DNA of 64,000 nucleotides from Pseudomonas sp. MYb118 (GCF_040947875.1 NZ_JBFRXN010000003.1:372001-436000); one strand, 5' to 3'; counted from the first letter of the stretch, positions 17,731 through 26,674 are shown. Numbers and translations are program-made. Notes: generated by a model from the sequence alone, not told the origin.

Positions 17731-18176
17731 GCATTGTCCTGTCGATCTATGCCCTCTGCGTAGTGGCGCTGTTTCTGAAGATGCTGGCAATCTCCTGCTA
17801 TCAAGGATATTTCCGGTTGCGCCTCAGGGCCTTCATCAATCCGGAAGACGCTGCCGTTTTTAAGCGACCAGTCCAGGCGGTAGAGCGACCGCAAGTCTGT
17901 CGGGCGATGCAAGCCTGGCGAAATGATCTGGAAAATATTCCGATGTTCATCGCACTGGCTGGCCTGGCGATTGTGCTGGAGGCGCCTGAGTTGCCGACCC
18001 TATGGCTGTGCAGCGTCTTTACAGCGGTCAGGTACGTGCACACGGTCACGTATCTGGCGGGTTTGCAGCCCTGGCGAACAATCAGCTATGCCGTCGGTAT
18101 CGCCTGTTTGCTGGCGCTGGCTGCGATAATCATAGTGAAGGTGTGTGAGGGGCCTCTTCGGGGGGCTGTAGCTTGA
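17727..18176 (+). CDS. MAPEG-family membrane protein
   Basis: The product has 149 residues with about four membrane helices. The motif ERPQVCRAMQAWRNDLENIPMF, split around the first loop, and VRYVHTVTYLAGLQPWR are typical of the membrane-associated eicosanoid and glutathione metabolism family. Bacterial members may be microsomal glutathione S-transferase-like, but the activity is unproven. It overlaps the upstream DUF2834-like gene by four bases and ends seven bases before the convergent azlD. Confidence 0.85.
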   Translation: MSIVLSIYALCVVALFLKMLAISCYQGYFRLRLRAFINPEDAAVFKRPVQAVERPQVCRAMQAWRNDLENIPMFIALAGLAIVLEAPELPTLWLCSVFTAVRYVHTVTYLAGLQPWRTISYAVGIACLLALAAIIIVKVCEGPLRGAVA

Positions 18177-18182
18177 GGCGGC

Positions 18183-18491
18183 TCAGAAGTGCCTGAACAC
18201 CGCCGCCGCCAACACCCCCGCGGCAATCGCCGGCAACGGCTTCTTCAACACCAGCATGGTCGCCGCCGTAGTCAGCAGCGCCAGCCGTGCGGCGTTGTCG
18301 CCTTCCAGTGCCATGGGGGCGAGGAGGGCGACCAGCACCGAACCGGACATGGCGCCGATGAACTGCTTGACCCGATAGCCGATCGGCACGAAGGACATCA
18401 CATAGACGCCGCCCCAGCGGGTGGCCAGTGTCACCACGGCCATGATCAGCACCACGATGAAGGCGCCGGAACCTGCGGTTTCAATGTTCAT
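18183..18491 (-). CDS. azlD: AzlD-type branched-chain amino acid exporter subunit
   Basis: The product is a 102-residue membrane protein with about three to four helices, matching AzlD, the small partner of AzlC (LygD/AzlD group). Together they export branched-chain amino acids and some analogues. The ATG at 18491 (MNIETAGSG) overlaps the azlC 3' end by 11 bases. GVYVMSFVPIGYRVKQFI is typical of the family. Confidence 0.9.
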   Translation of the reverse strand: MNIETAGSGAFIVVLIMAVVTLATRWGGVYVMSFVPIGYRVKQFIGAMSGSVLVALLAPMALEGDNAARLALLTTAATMLVLKKPLPAIAAGVLAAAVFRHF

Positions 18492-19197
18492 GCTTGTGCT
18501 CCGTCCAGAAGGTCCCGGTAATGCCGCCGGCGACCGCGCCGACCACCACATGGCTGTTTTCCGGCAGGTACCGGTAGGCCAGCAACGAGGCGCAGGCGGC
18601 GACGAACCAGATCACCAGCAGGCGCAGGTTCTTGTCGCCGCCCACCACCATCGCCAGCAGGAAACAGCCCATCACCATGTCCAGGCCCAGCGCCTTGGGA
18701 TCGTGCAGGGTGCCGGCGAAAATCACGCCCAGCCAGGTGCCGATCACCCACGACAGCCACAATGCCAGGCCGCCGCCGAGCAACAGGCCCAACCCGGGCT
18801 GGCGGTTGCCGAAGGCCTGCATCGACAGTGCCCAGTTGGCATCGGAAGCCACCAGCATCACCGCGTAGCGCTTCCTGGTCGGCACATGTTGCAGCCACTC
18901 ATAGAGCGTGGCGCCCATCAGCAGGTGGCGGGCGTTGATGGCGAAGACGGTAATGGCCAGGGTGATCAGCGAGACATCCGGCCCCCACAGCTCCAGCGCG
19001 GCGAATTGCGAGGCGCCGGCAAACACCAGGGTACTCATCGCCACGATGATCGACTCGCTGAGGCCCGCCTGGTTGGCCGCCAGGCCGAAAGCAGCTCCGA
19101 ACACCACCACGAACAGGGAGATGGGGGCCAGTTTGGTGAATCCGACCCAGACCATCTGGCGGTTGAATTCGTGCAGGTTGTCGTCGGCGTGTCTCAT
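18481..19197 (-). CDS. azlC: AzlC-family branched-chain amino acid exporter
   Basis: The product has 238 residues with seven or more helices. The motif FGAAFGLAANQAGLSE, followed by STLVFAGASQFAALEL and INARHLLMGATL, identifies AzlC. It forms a two-gene operon with azlD and is transcribed divergently from the LysR gene at 19316, as is common for azlCD. Confidence 0.93.
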   Translation of the reverse strand: MRHADDNLHEFNRQMVWVGFTKLAPISLFVVVFGAAFGLAANQAGLSESIIVAMSTLVFAGASQFAALELWGPDVSLITLAITVFAINARHLLMGATLYEWLQHVPTRKRYAVMLVASDANWALSMQAFGNRQPGLGLLLGGGLALWLSWVIGTWLGVIFAGTLHDPKALGLDMVMGCFLLAMVVGGDKNLRLLVIWFVAACASLLAYRYLPENSHVVVGAVAGGITGTFWTEHKHEH

Positions 19198-19315
19198 GCC
19201 GTGGGTATGTCCTTGTCGAGAGATCGTTCAGGCTCACTATGCCTGCTCCCCGGCATTAAGAAAAACGTATAAATCACTGATAAGCTATTCGCTAATCGAA
19301 TGGTTGGGTGGGACG

Positions 19316-20185
19316 ATGAATTTCCAGGACTTGCAGATTGACTGGCTCAAATGCTTCGTGGCCGTGGTCGATGCGGGCTCCCTGTCAGGGGCAGCGCCTG
19401 TCGTGCATCGCAGCCAGTCGGCCGTCAGCATGCAGATCAAGAAGCTGGAAGCGGCCCTGGCTTGTCAGTTGCTGGTACGCGGCCCGCGCCAGCACCAGCT
19501 CACGCCCCAGGGGCAATTGCTGCTGGGTTACGCCCGGCGCATGCTCGACCTGCATGCGGAAACCCAGGCGGCCTTTCATGGTGAGGAACTGAGTGGGCGG
19601 ATTCGCCTGGGCGTACCCGATGATTACGCCGCACGGTACCTGACGCCGGTGCTCAAGCGCTTCGCCGCGAATTTCGGCGCGGTGGAGATCGAGCTGAACT
19701 GCGAGCAGTCCACCTCGCTGATTCCGCGGGTCAAAAGTGGCGACCTCGACCTGGCCCTGGTGTCCCGCGACAGTCCGCGCCACGGCACGCTGCTGTTCCA
19801 TGAGCCGATGGTGTGGGTCGGGGATCCGCAGTTCCAGGTCTGGCGCCGTGACCCGCTGCCCATCGCCGTGTACGAGGACGCCAGCCTGGCCAAGCGCACG
19901 GCCTTGCATTCCCTGGCGCTCCAGGGGCGGCGCTTCAAGGTCGTCTACAACAGCTCCAGCCTCGCCGGGCAGATTGCTGCTGTGGAAAGCGGCCTGGCCG
20001 TGGCGGTGCTGACCCATTGCAGCGCGCCGGCGCACTTGCAGATACTGGGCAGTGAACAGGGCCTGGGCCCGCTGGAACCCATGGAAGTCTCGGTGTTTCG
20101 CAGCCGCGCTTCCCGGGGCTCGAAAGCCGTGGACAGCCTGCATGACCTGCTGATCAGGACCCTGCGCCTGTCCGCTCCCGCCTGA
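19316..20185 (+). CDS. LysR-family regulator, probable azlCD controller
   Basis: The product has 289 residues. The helix-turn-helix is in residues 8-65 (FVAVVDAGSLSGAAPVVHR, SQSAVSMQIKKLEAAL), followed by the substrate-binding domain (RIRLGVPDDYAARYL). ATG 19316 follows GGTGGGACG. It is divergent from azlC with about 118 bases between starts. The family fold is certain; control of azlCD is inferred from position. Confidence 0.88.
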   Translation: MNFQDLQIDWLKCFVAVVDAGSLSGAAPVVHRSQSAVSMQIKKLEAALACQLLVRGPRQHQLTPQGQLLLGYARRMLDLHAETQAAFHGEELSGRIRLGVPDDYAARYLTPVLKRFAANFGAVEIELNCEQSTSLIPRVKSGDLDLALVSRDSPRHGTLLFHEPMVWVGDPQFQVWRRDPLPIAVYEDASLAKRTALHSLALQGRRFKVVYNSSSLAGQIAAVESGLAVAVLTHCSAPAHLQILGSEQGLGPLEPMEVSVFRSRASRGSKAVDSLHDLLIRTLRLSAPA

Positions 20186-20302
20186 CCCGCAGTGCAGCTA
20201 TTTGACGCCATGCTCATGCATTCGGTCGCACCCCCGTGCCGTTCGGGCAATTGGCCGGTACAATGCGCAGTTCAACCGTGCCAAACCAGATAAAAAATAC
20301 CT

Positions 20303-22303
20303 ATGTCCTTGCCCAAGCATCACTTGGAACTGCTCAGCCCCGCCCGTGACGTGAGCATTGCCCGCGAAGCCATCCTGCATGGTGCCGACGCGATCTACAT
20401 CGGCGGCCCGAGCTTCGGCGCCCGCCACAATGCCTGCAACGAGGTGAGTGATATCGCCGGGTTGGTGGAATTCGCTCGTCGTTACCACGCCCGGGTGTTC
20501 ACCACCATCAACACGATCCTGCACGACAACGAGCTGGAGCCGGCGCGCAAGCTGATCCACCAACTGTACGATGCAGGGGTCGATGCGCTGATCGTCCAGG
20601 ACCTGGGGGTGATGGAGCTGGATATTCCGCCCATCGAGCTGCACGCCAGCACCCAGACCGACATCCGCACCTTGGAGCGGGCCAAGTTCCTCGATCAGGC
20701 CGGTTTCTCGCAACTGGTCCTGGCCCGTGAGCTGAACCTCAAGGAAATCCGCGCGATCGCCGACGAAACCGACGCGGCCATCGAGTTCTTCATCCACGGC
20801 GCGTTGTGCGTGGCGTTTTCCGGCCAGTGCAACATTTCCCACGCGCAGACCGGCCGCAGCGCCAACCGTGGCGACTGCTCCCAGGCCTGCCGCCTGCCGT
20901 ACACCCTCAAGGACGAGAAAGGTGGGGTGATCGCCTACGAAAAACACTTGCTTTCGATGAAGGACAACAACCAGAGCGCCAACATCCGCGCACTGGTCGA
21001 GGCCGGCGTGCGTTCGTTCAAGATCGAAGGTCGCTACAAGGACATGGGCTATGTGAAGAACATCACCGCCTATTACCGCCAGCGCCTCGACGCCGTGCTC
21101 GAAGACCGCCCGGACCTGGCCCGCGCCTCGAGCGGCCGTACCGCGCACTTCTTCGTGCCCGACCCGGAAAAGACCTTCCACCGTGGCAGCACCGACTATT
21201 TCGTCAGCGACCGCAAGATCGACATCGGCGCCTTCGACTCACCGACTTTCACCGGTTTGCCGGTGGGCGTGGTGGAGAAGGTCGGCAAGCGCGACATGCA
21301 GGTGGTGACCACCGAGCCTCTGTCCAACGGTGACGGCCTCAACGTGCTGGTCAAGCGCGAAGTGGTGGGTTTCCGCGCCAACATCGCAGAAGCCAAGGGC
21401 GAGTTCGAGGAAGAAGGCGAGAAGCGCTACCGCTATCGCGTCGAGCCCAACGAGATGCCGGAGGGCATGTACAAGCTGCGGCCCAACCACCCGCTGAGCC
21501 GCAACCTCGACCACAACTGGCAGCAGGCCTTGCTCAAGACCTCTGCCGAGCGTCGTATCGGCTTGCGTTGGGTGGCGCAACTGGACGAACAATACCTGCA
21601 ACTGACCGCCACCAGCGAAGAGGGCATCAGTGCCAGCGCTTCCCTGGACGGTCCATTCGGCCTGGCCAACAAGCCGGAGCAGGCGCTGGAGCAGCTGCGC
21701 GACCTGCTCGGCCAATTGGGGACCACCGAGTACCACGCCACCGACATCAAGCTCGATGCACCGCAGGCGTTTTTCATTCCCAACTCGCAGCTCAAGGCCT
21801 TGCGCCGCGAAGCGATCGAGGCCCTGACCGCCGCCCGCGTGGCCGCCCACCCACGCGGTGGTCGCAAGGCCGAAACCAGCCCGCCGCCGGTGTACCCGGA
21901 GTCGCACCTGTCGTTCCTGGCCAACGTCTACAACCAGAAGGCCCGCGACTTCTACCATCGCCACGGGGTCGAACTGATCGACGCCGCGTTCGAGGCGCAT
22001 GAAGAAACCGGCGAAGTGCCGGTGATGATCACCAAGCACTGCCTGCGCTTCTCCTTCAACCTGTGCCCGAAACAGGCCAAGGGCGTCACTGGCGTACGCA
22101 CCAAGGTCGCGCCAATGCAACTGGTGCACGGCAACGAAGTGCTGACCCTGAAGTTCGACTGCAAACCATGCGAAATGCATGTGATCGGCAAGATGAAAGG
22201 GCACATCCTGGACCTGCCGTTGCCGGGCAGCGTGGCTGAGCCGGTGGTGGGTTACATCAGCCCGGAAGATCTGCTAAAGACCATTCCGCGGGCACCGCAC
22301 TGA
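20303..22303 (+). CDS. rlhA: Peptidase U32-family 23S rRNA cytidine hydroxylase RlhA
   Basis: The product has 666 residues, close to E. coli RlhA (about 650). The U32 core begins with ELLSPARDVSIAREAILHGA and contains CNISHAQTGRSANRGDCSQACRL split over the conserved Cys cluster. A DUF3656-type insert and the C-terminal ITKHCLRFSFNLCP segment follow. E. coli RlhA makes 5-hydroxycytidine at C2501 of 23S rRNA, using prephenate-linked chemistry and an Fe-S cluster. It stands alone and ends in a strong terminator. Confidence 0.88.
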   Translation: MSLPKHHLELLSPARDVSIAREAILHGADAIYIGGPSFGARHNACNEVSDIAGLVEFARRYHARVFTTINTILHDNELEPARKLIHQLYDAGVDALIVQDLGVMELDIPPIELHASTQTDIRTLERAKFLDQAGFSQLVLARELNLKEIRAIADETDAAIEFFIHGALCVAFSGQCNISHAQTGRSANRGDCSQACRLPYTLKDEKGGVIAYEKHLLSMKDNNQSANIRALVEAGVRSFKIEGRYKDMGYVKNITAYYRQRLDAVLEDRPDLARASSGRTAHFFVPDPEKTFHRGSTDYFVSDRKIDIGAFDSPTFTGLPVGVVEKVGKRDMQVVTTEPLSNGDGLNVLVKREVVGFRANIAEAKGEFEEEGEKRYRYRVEPNEMPEGMYKLRPNHPLSRNLDHNWQQALLKTSAERRIGLRWVAQLDEQYLQLTATSEEGISASASLDGPFGLANKPEQALEQLRDLLGQLGTTEYHATDIKLDAPQAFFIPNSQLKALRREAIEALTAARVAAHPRGGRKAETSPPPVYPESHLSFLANVYNQKARDFYHRHGVELIDAAFEAHEETGEVPVMITKHCLRFSFNLCPKQAKGVTGVRTKVAPMQLVHGNEVLTLKFDCKPCEMHVIGKMKGHILDLPLPGSVAEPVVGYISPEDLLKTIPRAPH

Positions 22304-22304
22304 T

Positions 22305-22337
22305 AAAAAAACCGGCCGAAATGGCCGGTTTTTTTTT
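22305..22337 (+). terminator. Rho-independent terminator of rlhA
   Basis: A hairpin AACCGGCC / GGCCGGTT with a GAAAT loop is flanked by an A-run and a nine-base T-run immediately after the rlhA stop. It is a textbook intrinsic terminator. Confidence 0.95.
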
Positions 22338-22367
22338 GCCCCGGATTGATGCCGACCCGACCCGACC

Positions 22368-23215
22368 CCCTGTAGGAGCGAGCCTGTCGAGGCGTCGAAC
22401 CGTCGCGATGGTCGTTAACGATGACGAGGGCTGTCTGGATGCCCGCGGTGCCTGAGCTTGCATCGCGAGCAAGCTCGCTCCTACAGGAATCTGCGCCATG
22501 CCGAAATGCAATGGATAACCGCCGTACCTGTGGGAGCGGGCTTGCTCGCGAATGCGGACTTTCAGGCGACATTGATGTTGAATCTGCCGGCCTCTTCGCG
22601 AGCAAGCCCGCTCCCACAGGTTTTGGGCTGCCCTAAGTTCCGCGAATGATCACAAATCCCCTGTGGGAGCGAGCCTGCTCGCGATGGTCGCCAACGATAA
22701 TGCGGTCTGTCTGGAGGCCTGCGGTGCCTGGACTTGCATCGCGAGCATGCTCGCTCCTACAGGGATTTGTGCCGTGCTGAAATGCATCGGGTCACCGCCG
22801 GACCTGTGGGAGCGAGCCTGCTCGCGAATGCGGGCGGTCAGGCGACAATGACGTTGAATCTGCCGGCCTCTTCGCGAGCAAGCCCGCTCCCACAGGTTAT
22901 GGGCTGCCCTAAGTTCCGCGAACGATTACAAATCTCCTGTGGGAGCGAGCCTGTCGAGGCGTCGAACCGTCGCGATGGTCGCCAACGATGATGGGGAATG
23001 TCTGGATGCCTGCGGTGCATGATCCTGCAATCGCGAGCAAGCTCGCTCCTACAGGGATTTGTGCCGTGCTGAAATGCAATGGGTCACCGCCGCACCTGTA
23101 GGAGCGAGCTTGTCGAGGCGTCGAACCGTCGCGATGGTCGTCAACGATGACGTGGGCTGTCTGGATGTCCGTGGCGCTTCGGCCTTTATCGCGAGCAGGC
23201 TCGCTCCCACAAAAG
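22368..23215. repeat. REPIN cluster E (twelve REPs, higher-order tandem units)
   Basis: Twelve REPs alternate in orientation over about 850 bases. Two adjacent units of about 280 bases (roughly 22518-22800 and 22800-23090) repeat the same order of two REPINs and the same non-REP linkers (TTGAATCTGCCGGCCTC, GGGCTGCCCTAAGTTCCGCG, TTTGTGCCGTGCTGAAATGC). Partial copies flank both. Three REPs (22371, 22937, 23095) carry an extra segment GTCGAGGCGTCGAACCG within the palindrome. No gene is seen here. Confidence 0.93.
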
Positions 23216-23250
23216 GGGGGCGTTGTCGGTGATTCGGTTCCACAACGAAG

Positions 23251-23289
23251 AAGGGGCAGATTGTTTTTCAACAAATCTGCCCCTTTTTT
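23251..23289. terminator. Strong hairpin after the repeat-protein gene
   Basis: A 12-bp stem (AAGGGGCAGATT / AATCTGCCCCTT) has a T-run on the plus side and CTTCTT on the minus side. It lies about 26 bases beyond the 3' end of the minus-strand gene at 23315 and probably terminates it. It may work in both directions. Confidence 0.75.
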
Positions 23290-23314
23290 CGGGTACTGCG
23301 GTGAAGCCATGCAT

Positions 23315-23731
23315 TCACGCGACACGGCGTTCGATCAGGCGATCCGAACCACCTTCGGCAACGGCGTCACTGAACAGTTTGTCAGACTCAGCGGCGGCAA
23401 CGGCATCGCTGAAGAGCTTGTCAGTTTCGGTCGCGGCAACCGCATCGCTGAACAGTTTGTCGGTCTCGGTCGCAGCTACGGCGTCACTGAACAATTTGTC
23501 AGTTTCGGTCGAAGCGACAGCGTCACTGAACAGCTTGTCAGTTTCGGTCGAAGCAACAGCATCGCTGAACAGTTTGTCAGTCTCAGTGGCCGCTACGGCG
23601 TCACTGAACAGGCGGTCGGATTCAACCGCGGCAACCGCGTCGCTGAACAGTGGGTCAGTCTGGGTGGCTGCAGCGAAAGCGTTCAGGGCGAAGATCGAGA
23701 AAGCGATGCCGAGGATGGTTTGGCGTTTCAT
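23315..23731 (-). CDS. Small secreted protein of eight 13-residue repeats
   Basis: The product has 138 residues. A clean signal peptide (MKRQTILGIAFSIFALNAFA) is followed by eight near-identical copies of LFSDAVAATETDK at residues 28-131, then LIERRVA. Variation is concentrated at ATET (STET, AAES, AVES, EGGS). The repeats are acidic and alternate hydrophobic and charged residues. ATG 23731 follows TAGGAGCA. I do not recognise a function. Similar small repeat proteins with VA-ending tails are widespread in Pseudomonas, usually under uninformative names. It is monocistronic, with a terminator at 23251. Confidence 0.8.
   Translation of the reverse strand: MKRQTILGIAFSIFALNAFAAATQTDPLFSDAVAAVESDRLFSDAVAATETDKLFSDAVASTETDKLFSDAVASTETDKLFSDAVAATETDKLFSDAVAATETDKLFSDAVAAAESDKLFSDAVAEGGSDRLIERRVA
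23339..23650. repeat. Eight tandem 39-base coding repeats
   Basis: Eight in-frame 39-base units encode the 13-residue repeats of the protein at 23315-23731. Because the period is a multiple of three, the antisense frames are also long and open, which explains long spurious reading frames on the plus strand. Confidence 0.95.
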
Positions 23732-23844
23732 GGTGTGTGCTCCTAGCGGTGGTCAGTGGGTATGGAGCTGATGTTACGCCGTCGTACCAATATGAGAACT
23801 TCATTGAATTAATGGTTGTTATTGACTCCGTCAATGACTGCTTT

Positions 23845-24750
23845 TCAACGCAATCCTTTCGCTTCGAACAACTCGACCAGCCAGTCCACGAACACCCGCA
23901 CCCGCGCGCTCAGGTGTCGGTTGGGTGAGTAGACGATGTAGATGGGGTTGGGTTCCAGCGTCCACTGCTCCAGCAGGGGAACCAACGCGCCGGACTTGAA
24001 GTGCGGCTCGGCCATGAACTGCAAGGTCTGCAACACGCCCAGGCCCGCGAGGGCGGCGGCGAGCAGGGCGTTCGAGTCGTTGACCGAGACGAAGTAGGGC
24101 GCGTCCACCGGGATACGCTCGTCTCCCCGGATGAATTCGACCGGCAGGCGTTTTTGGCTACCGGCGAAGAAGTAGCGGACCATCTGGTGATTCTTTTCCA
24201 GGTCGCCGGGATGCAGCGGTGTGCCATGGGCGGCGAGATAAGCCGGTGTCGCGCAGGTGACGAAACGCAGGCTGCCCAGGCGGCGGGCGATCAGCGAAGG
24301 GTCGTTCAGGGCGCCGCCGCGAATCACGCAGTCCACCCGGTCGCCCAGCAGATCGACGGGCCTGTCGCTCACGCCGATGTTCAGTTGCAAATCCGGGTAG
24401 CGTTTCTGGAAGTCGGGCAAAGCAGGTAGCACCAGCATCGTCGCCATGGTCGAGCCCATGTCCACGCGCAAGCGCCCATGGGGGCGGTCCTGTGCGCTGG
24501 CCAAGTCGGATTCGGCTTCGAGCCATTGATCGACCACCCGCACCATGCGCTCGTAGTAGGCGGTGCCGTCGTTGGTCAGCGAAATGCGCCGCGTGGTGCG
24601 GTTGAGCAACTTCACGCGCAAGTGGCTTTCCAGCGACTGGATATGTTTGGTCACGGTGTTGCGCGGCAGGTTCAGTGTCTGCGCCGCCTTGACGAAGCTT
24701 CCGGCTTCCACCACCTGGATGAATGCCTTGACCGCCGTGAAGTAGTCCAT
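23845..24750 (-). CDS. LysR-family regulator
   Basis: The product has 301 residues. The helix-turn-helix segment AFIQVVEAGSFVKAAQTLNL and RVKLLNRTTRRISLTNDG belong to the PA0477/DmlR-like subgroup that commonly controls a divergent short-chain dehydrogenase. It is transcribed away from the SDR gene at 24882, with an AT-rich inverted repeat between them, so control of that gene is likely. Confidence 0.9.
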   Translation of the reverse strand: MDYFTAVKAFIQVVEAGSFVKAAQTLNLPRNTVTKHIQSLESHLRVKLLNRTTRRISLTNDGTAYYERMVRVVDQWLEAESDLASAQDRPHGRLRVDMGSTMATMLVLPALPDFQKRYPDLQLNIGVSDRPVDLLGDRVDCVIRGGALNDPSLIARRLGSLRFVTCATPAYLAAHGTPLHPGDLEKNHQMVRYFFAGSQKRLPVEFIRGDERIPVDAPYFVSVNDSNALLAAALAGLGVLQTLQFMAEPHFKSGALVPLLEQWTLEPNPIYIVYSPNRHLSARVRVFVDWLVELFEAKGLR

Positions 24751-24795
24751 CGTTCGATTAGCCCGTATTTGGGAACAGTGGTGTCATTTTTAGCT

Positions 24796-24826
24796 AATTT
24801 ATCCCGAGTTCGCTATCTCATAAATT
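24796..24826. promoter_or_regulatory. Inverted repeat in LysR/SDR divergent promoter
   Basis: AATTTAT (24796-24802) and ATAAATT (24820-24826) form 7-base arms separated by 17 bases, between the divergent LysR and SDR starts. It is a candidate LysR binding or -10 region; the short AT-rich arms could also be chance. Confidence 0.3.
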
Positions 24827-24881
24827 GATCTCACCGAAACGAAGCCAGCCATTGGGGCGGGCTCTTCAGGAGATCAGGCAA

Positions 24882-25631
24882 ATGACTCAACAACTCAAAG
24901 GTAAAGTGGCACTGGTAACCGGCGGCTCCCGTGGCATCGGCGCAGCCATCGCCAAACGTCTCGCGGCCGATGGCGCCCATGTCGCGTTCAGCTACGCAAA
25001 ATCGCCAGAGCAGGCGCAAAAGGTGGTCGCAGAAATTCAGCACCATGGCGTTCAGGCGCTGGCCGTCCAGGCCGATCAGGGCGACTCCGCCCAGGTCAGC
25101 GCCCTGGTGAAACAGGTGCACCAGCACTTTGGCCGCCTGGACATTCTGGTCAACAGCGCCGGGGTGTTCGTCACCGGTCCCGTGGGCGACCCGGAGGCCG
25201 ACATCGCAGCCTTCGACCGCCAGCAAGCGGTCAACGTGGGTGGCGTGGTCACCGCCGTACGCACTGCCGTCGGCCTGATGAATGACGGTGGCAGGATCAT
25301 TTCCCTGGGCACCACCGGCGCCGATCATGTGCCGTTCCCTGGCGCCGCCGACTACGTTGCGACCAAAGCCGCAGTGGCTGCCTACAGCCGTGGCTGGGCC
25401 CGTGACCTGGGCCCGCGCAACATCACCGTCAATGTCATCCAGCCGGGCGCGATCAACACCGAGATGAACCCCGAGACCGCCGATCACGCGCCGTTCCTGG
25501 CCGGCCTCGCAGCGCTGGGTCGTTACGGTCAGCCGGAAGACATCGCCGCTGCCGTATCTTTCCTCGCAGGTCCCGAAGCCTCGTACATCACCGGTGCCAC
25601 GCTCAACGTCGATGGCGGCCAGAGCGCCTGA
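24882..25631 (+). CDS. Short-chain dehydrogenase/reductase
   Basis: The product has 249 residues, a classical SDR. The cofactor motif is TGGSRGIGAAIA near residue 14, NSAG is near 90, and the catalytic YVATK is near 160. The C-terminus GGQSA is usual for FabG-like enzymes, and the loop with SRGWAR is typical of NADP-dependent members. ATG 24882 follows AGGAGATCAGG. It is divergent from a LysR regulator and followed by a terminator-like hairpin. The substrate is unknown. Confidence 0.9.
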   Translation: MTQQLKGKVALVTGGSRGIGAAIAKRLAADGAHVAFSYAKSPEQAQKVVAEIQHHGVQALAVQADQGDSAQVSALVKQVHQHFGRLDILVNSAGVFVTGPVGDPEADIAAFDRQQAVNVGGVVTAVRTAVGLMNDGGRIISLGTTGADHVPFPGAADYVATKAAVAAYSRGWARDLGPRNITVNVIQPGAINTEMNPETADHAPFLAGLAALGRYGQPEDIAAAVSFLAGPEASYITGATLNVDGGQSA

Positions 25632-25640
25632 TCGACTGTC

Positions 25641-25673
25641 CCGCCGCCCTCACACAGGGCGGCGGTTCGTTCT
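25641..25673 (+). terminator. Terminator after SDR gene
   Basis: A perfect 10-bp GC-rich stem CCGCCGCCCT / AGGGCGGCGG with a five-base loop, followed by TTCGTTCT, lies nine bases after the SDR stop. Confidence 0.7.
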
Positions 25674-25699
25674 CAACCCTTGTAATCGACGAGGCAGCC

Positions 25700-26656
25700 A
25701 TGACTCAACGCATCCGCATCTACCAACAGGGAACCCCGGCGGTTCTCCAGCTCGAAACCTCCACCCTGGAAAACCCCGCCCAGGGCCAGGTGCTCATCCG
25801 CCACGAAGCCATCGGCGTGAATTTCGTCGACACCATGTTCAGGGATGGTACCTTCAAAGTGCCGCTGCCGTTCAGCATGGGTGTGGAGGCCGCCGGTGTC
25901 GTCGAAGAGGTCGGGCCTGAAGTGTCTCACCTGAAAGTCGGTGATCGTGTCGGCTATTTCTTCGCGTTCGGTGCCTATGCCGAGCGGCGGGTGATTGATG
26001 CCAGCGCACTGATCAAACTGCCCGACGACCTCTCCAGCGAACAGGCGGCGGGCCTGTTGTCGAAGGGCTTGACCGCGTGGTCGCTGGTCAAGCGAGCGCA
26101 TGCGGTCAGGCCCGGCGAAACCGTGGTGGTGCAGGGCGCCTCCGGTGGCGTAGGCACCTTGCTCGCGCATTGGGCGAAATCCCTCGGCGCGACCGTGATT
26201 GCGACGGTGGGCTCGGCGAACAAGGCGCATATTGTCGAAGGCTGGGGGTTCGATCATGTGCTGCGCACCGACGAGCCTGAACTCGCCGAGCGGATCAAGG
26301 CGGTGAACGGTGCAGTCGACGTGGTCTACGACCTGATCGGTCGGCAGACGCTGGACGCGTCGATCCATGCATTGCGCGATGGCGGCGACCTGGTGCACGC
26401 CGGCAATGCATCCGGTTCGGTGGTCGCGGATACGCGGTTGCTGGCTGCGCGGGGCATCGAATATGTGCAGACATCCACGCCGCGATACGTCAATGCGCAG
26501 AACCAGAACATGGCTGCCTCCGAGTTGTTCGAGCGGTTTCGCGAGGGGGCTCTGGGTCCATTGGCGCTTTCCCGGTATCGGCTGGCAGAAGCGGCAGAGG
26601 CCCATCACGCCATCGCAGCACGCAAGCACACCGGTTCGATCGTGCTGATTCCCTGA
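25700..26656 (+). CDS. Zinc-independent quinone oxidoreductase (MDR superfamily)
   Basis: The product has 318 residues. The NADPH-binding motif is GASGGVGTLLAHW near residue 147, and the N-terminal GVNFVDTMFRDG is typical of QOR/zeta-crystallin proteins. No catalytic zinc ligands are seen. It reduces quinones or other alpha,beta-unsaturated carbonyls with NADPH in characterised relatives. It follows the SDR gene on the same strand after a hairpin, so it may have its own promoter or be expressed by read-through. Confidence 0.9.
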   Translation: MTQRIRIYQQGTPAVLQLETSTLENPAQGQVLIRHEAIGVNFVDTMFRDGTFKVPLPFSMGVEAAGVVEEVGPEVSHLKVGDRVGYFFAFGAYAERRVIDASALIKLPDDLSSEQAAGLLSKGLTAWSLVKRAHAVRPGETVVVQGASGGVGTLLAHWAKSLGATVIATVGSANKAHIVEGWGFDHVLRTDEPELAERIKAVNGAVDVVYDLIGRQTLDASIHALRDGGDLVHAGNASGSVVADTRLLAARGIEYVQTSTPRYVNAQNQNMAASELFERFREGALGPLALSRYRLAEAAEAHHAIAARKHTGSIVLIP

Positions 26657-26674
26657 AGCGGTAGAGGTTCGCGG

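Noticed and set aside
22368..23215. Possible CRISPR array
   Set aside because: Repeats are inverted palindromes in alternating orientation with conserved spacers and variable spacing, which is REPIN structure; no cas genes are present.
23147..23771. Long plus-strand frames opposite the 13-residue repeat gene
   Set aside because: They are antisense shadows of a 39-base tandem repeat, where all frames stay open. They have no ribosome site or signal, while the minus-strand frame has a signal peptide, a good ribosome site and a terminator.
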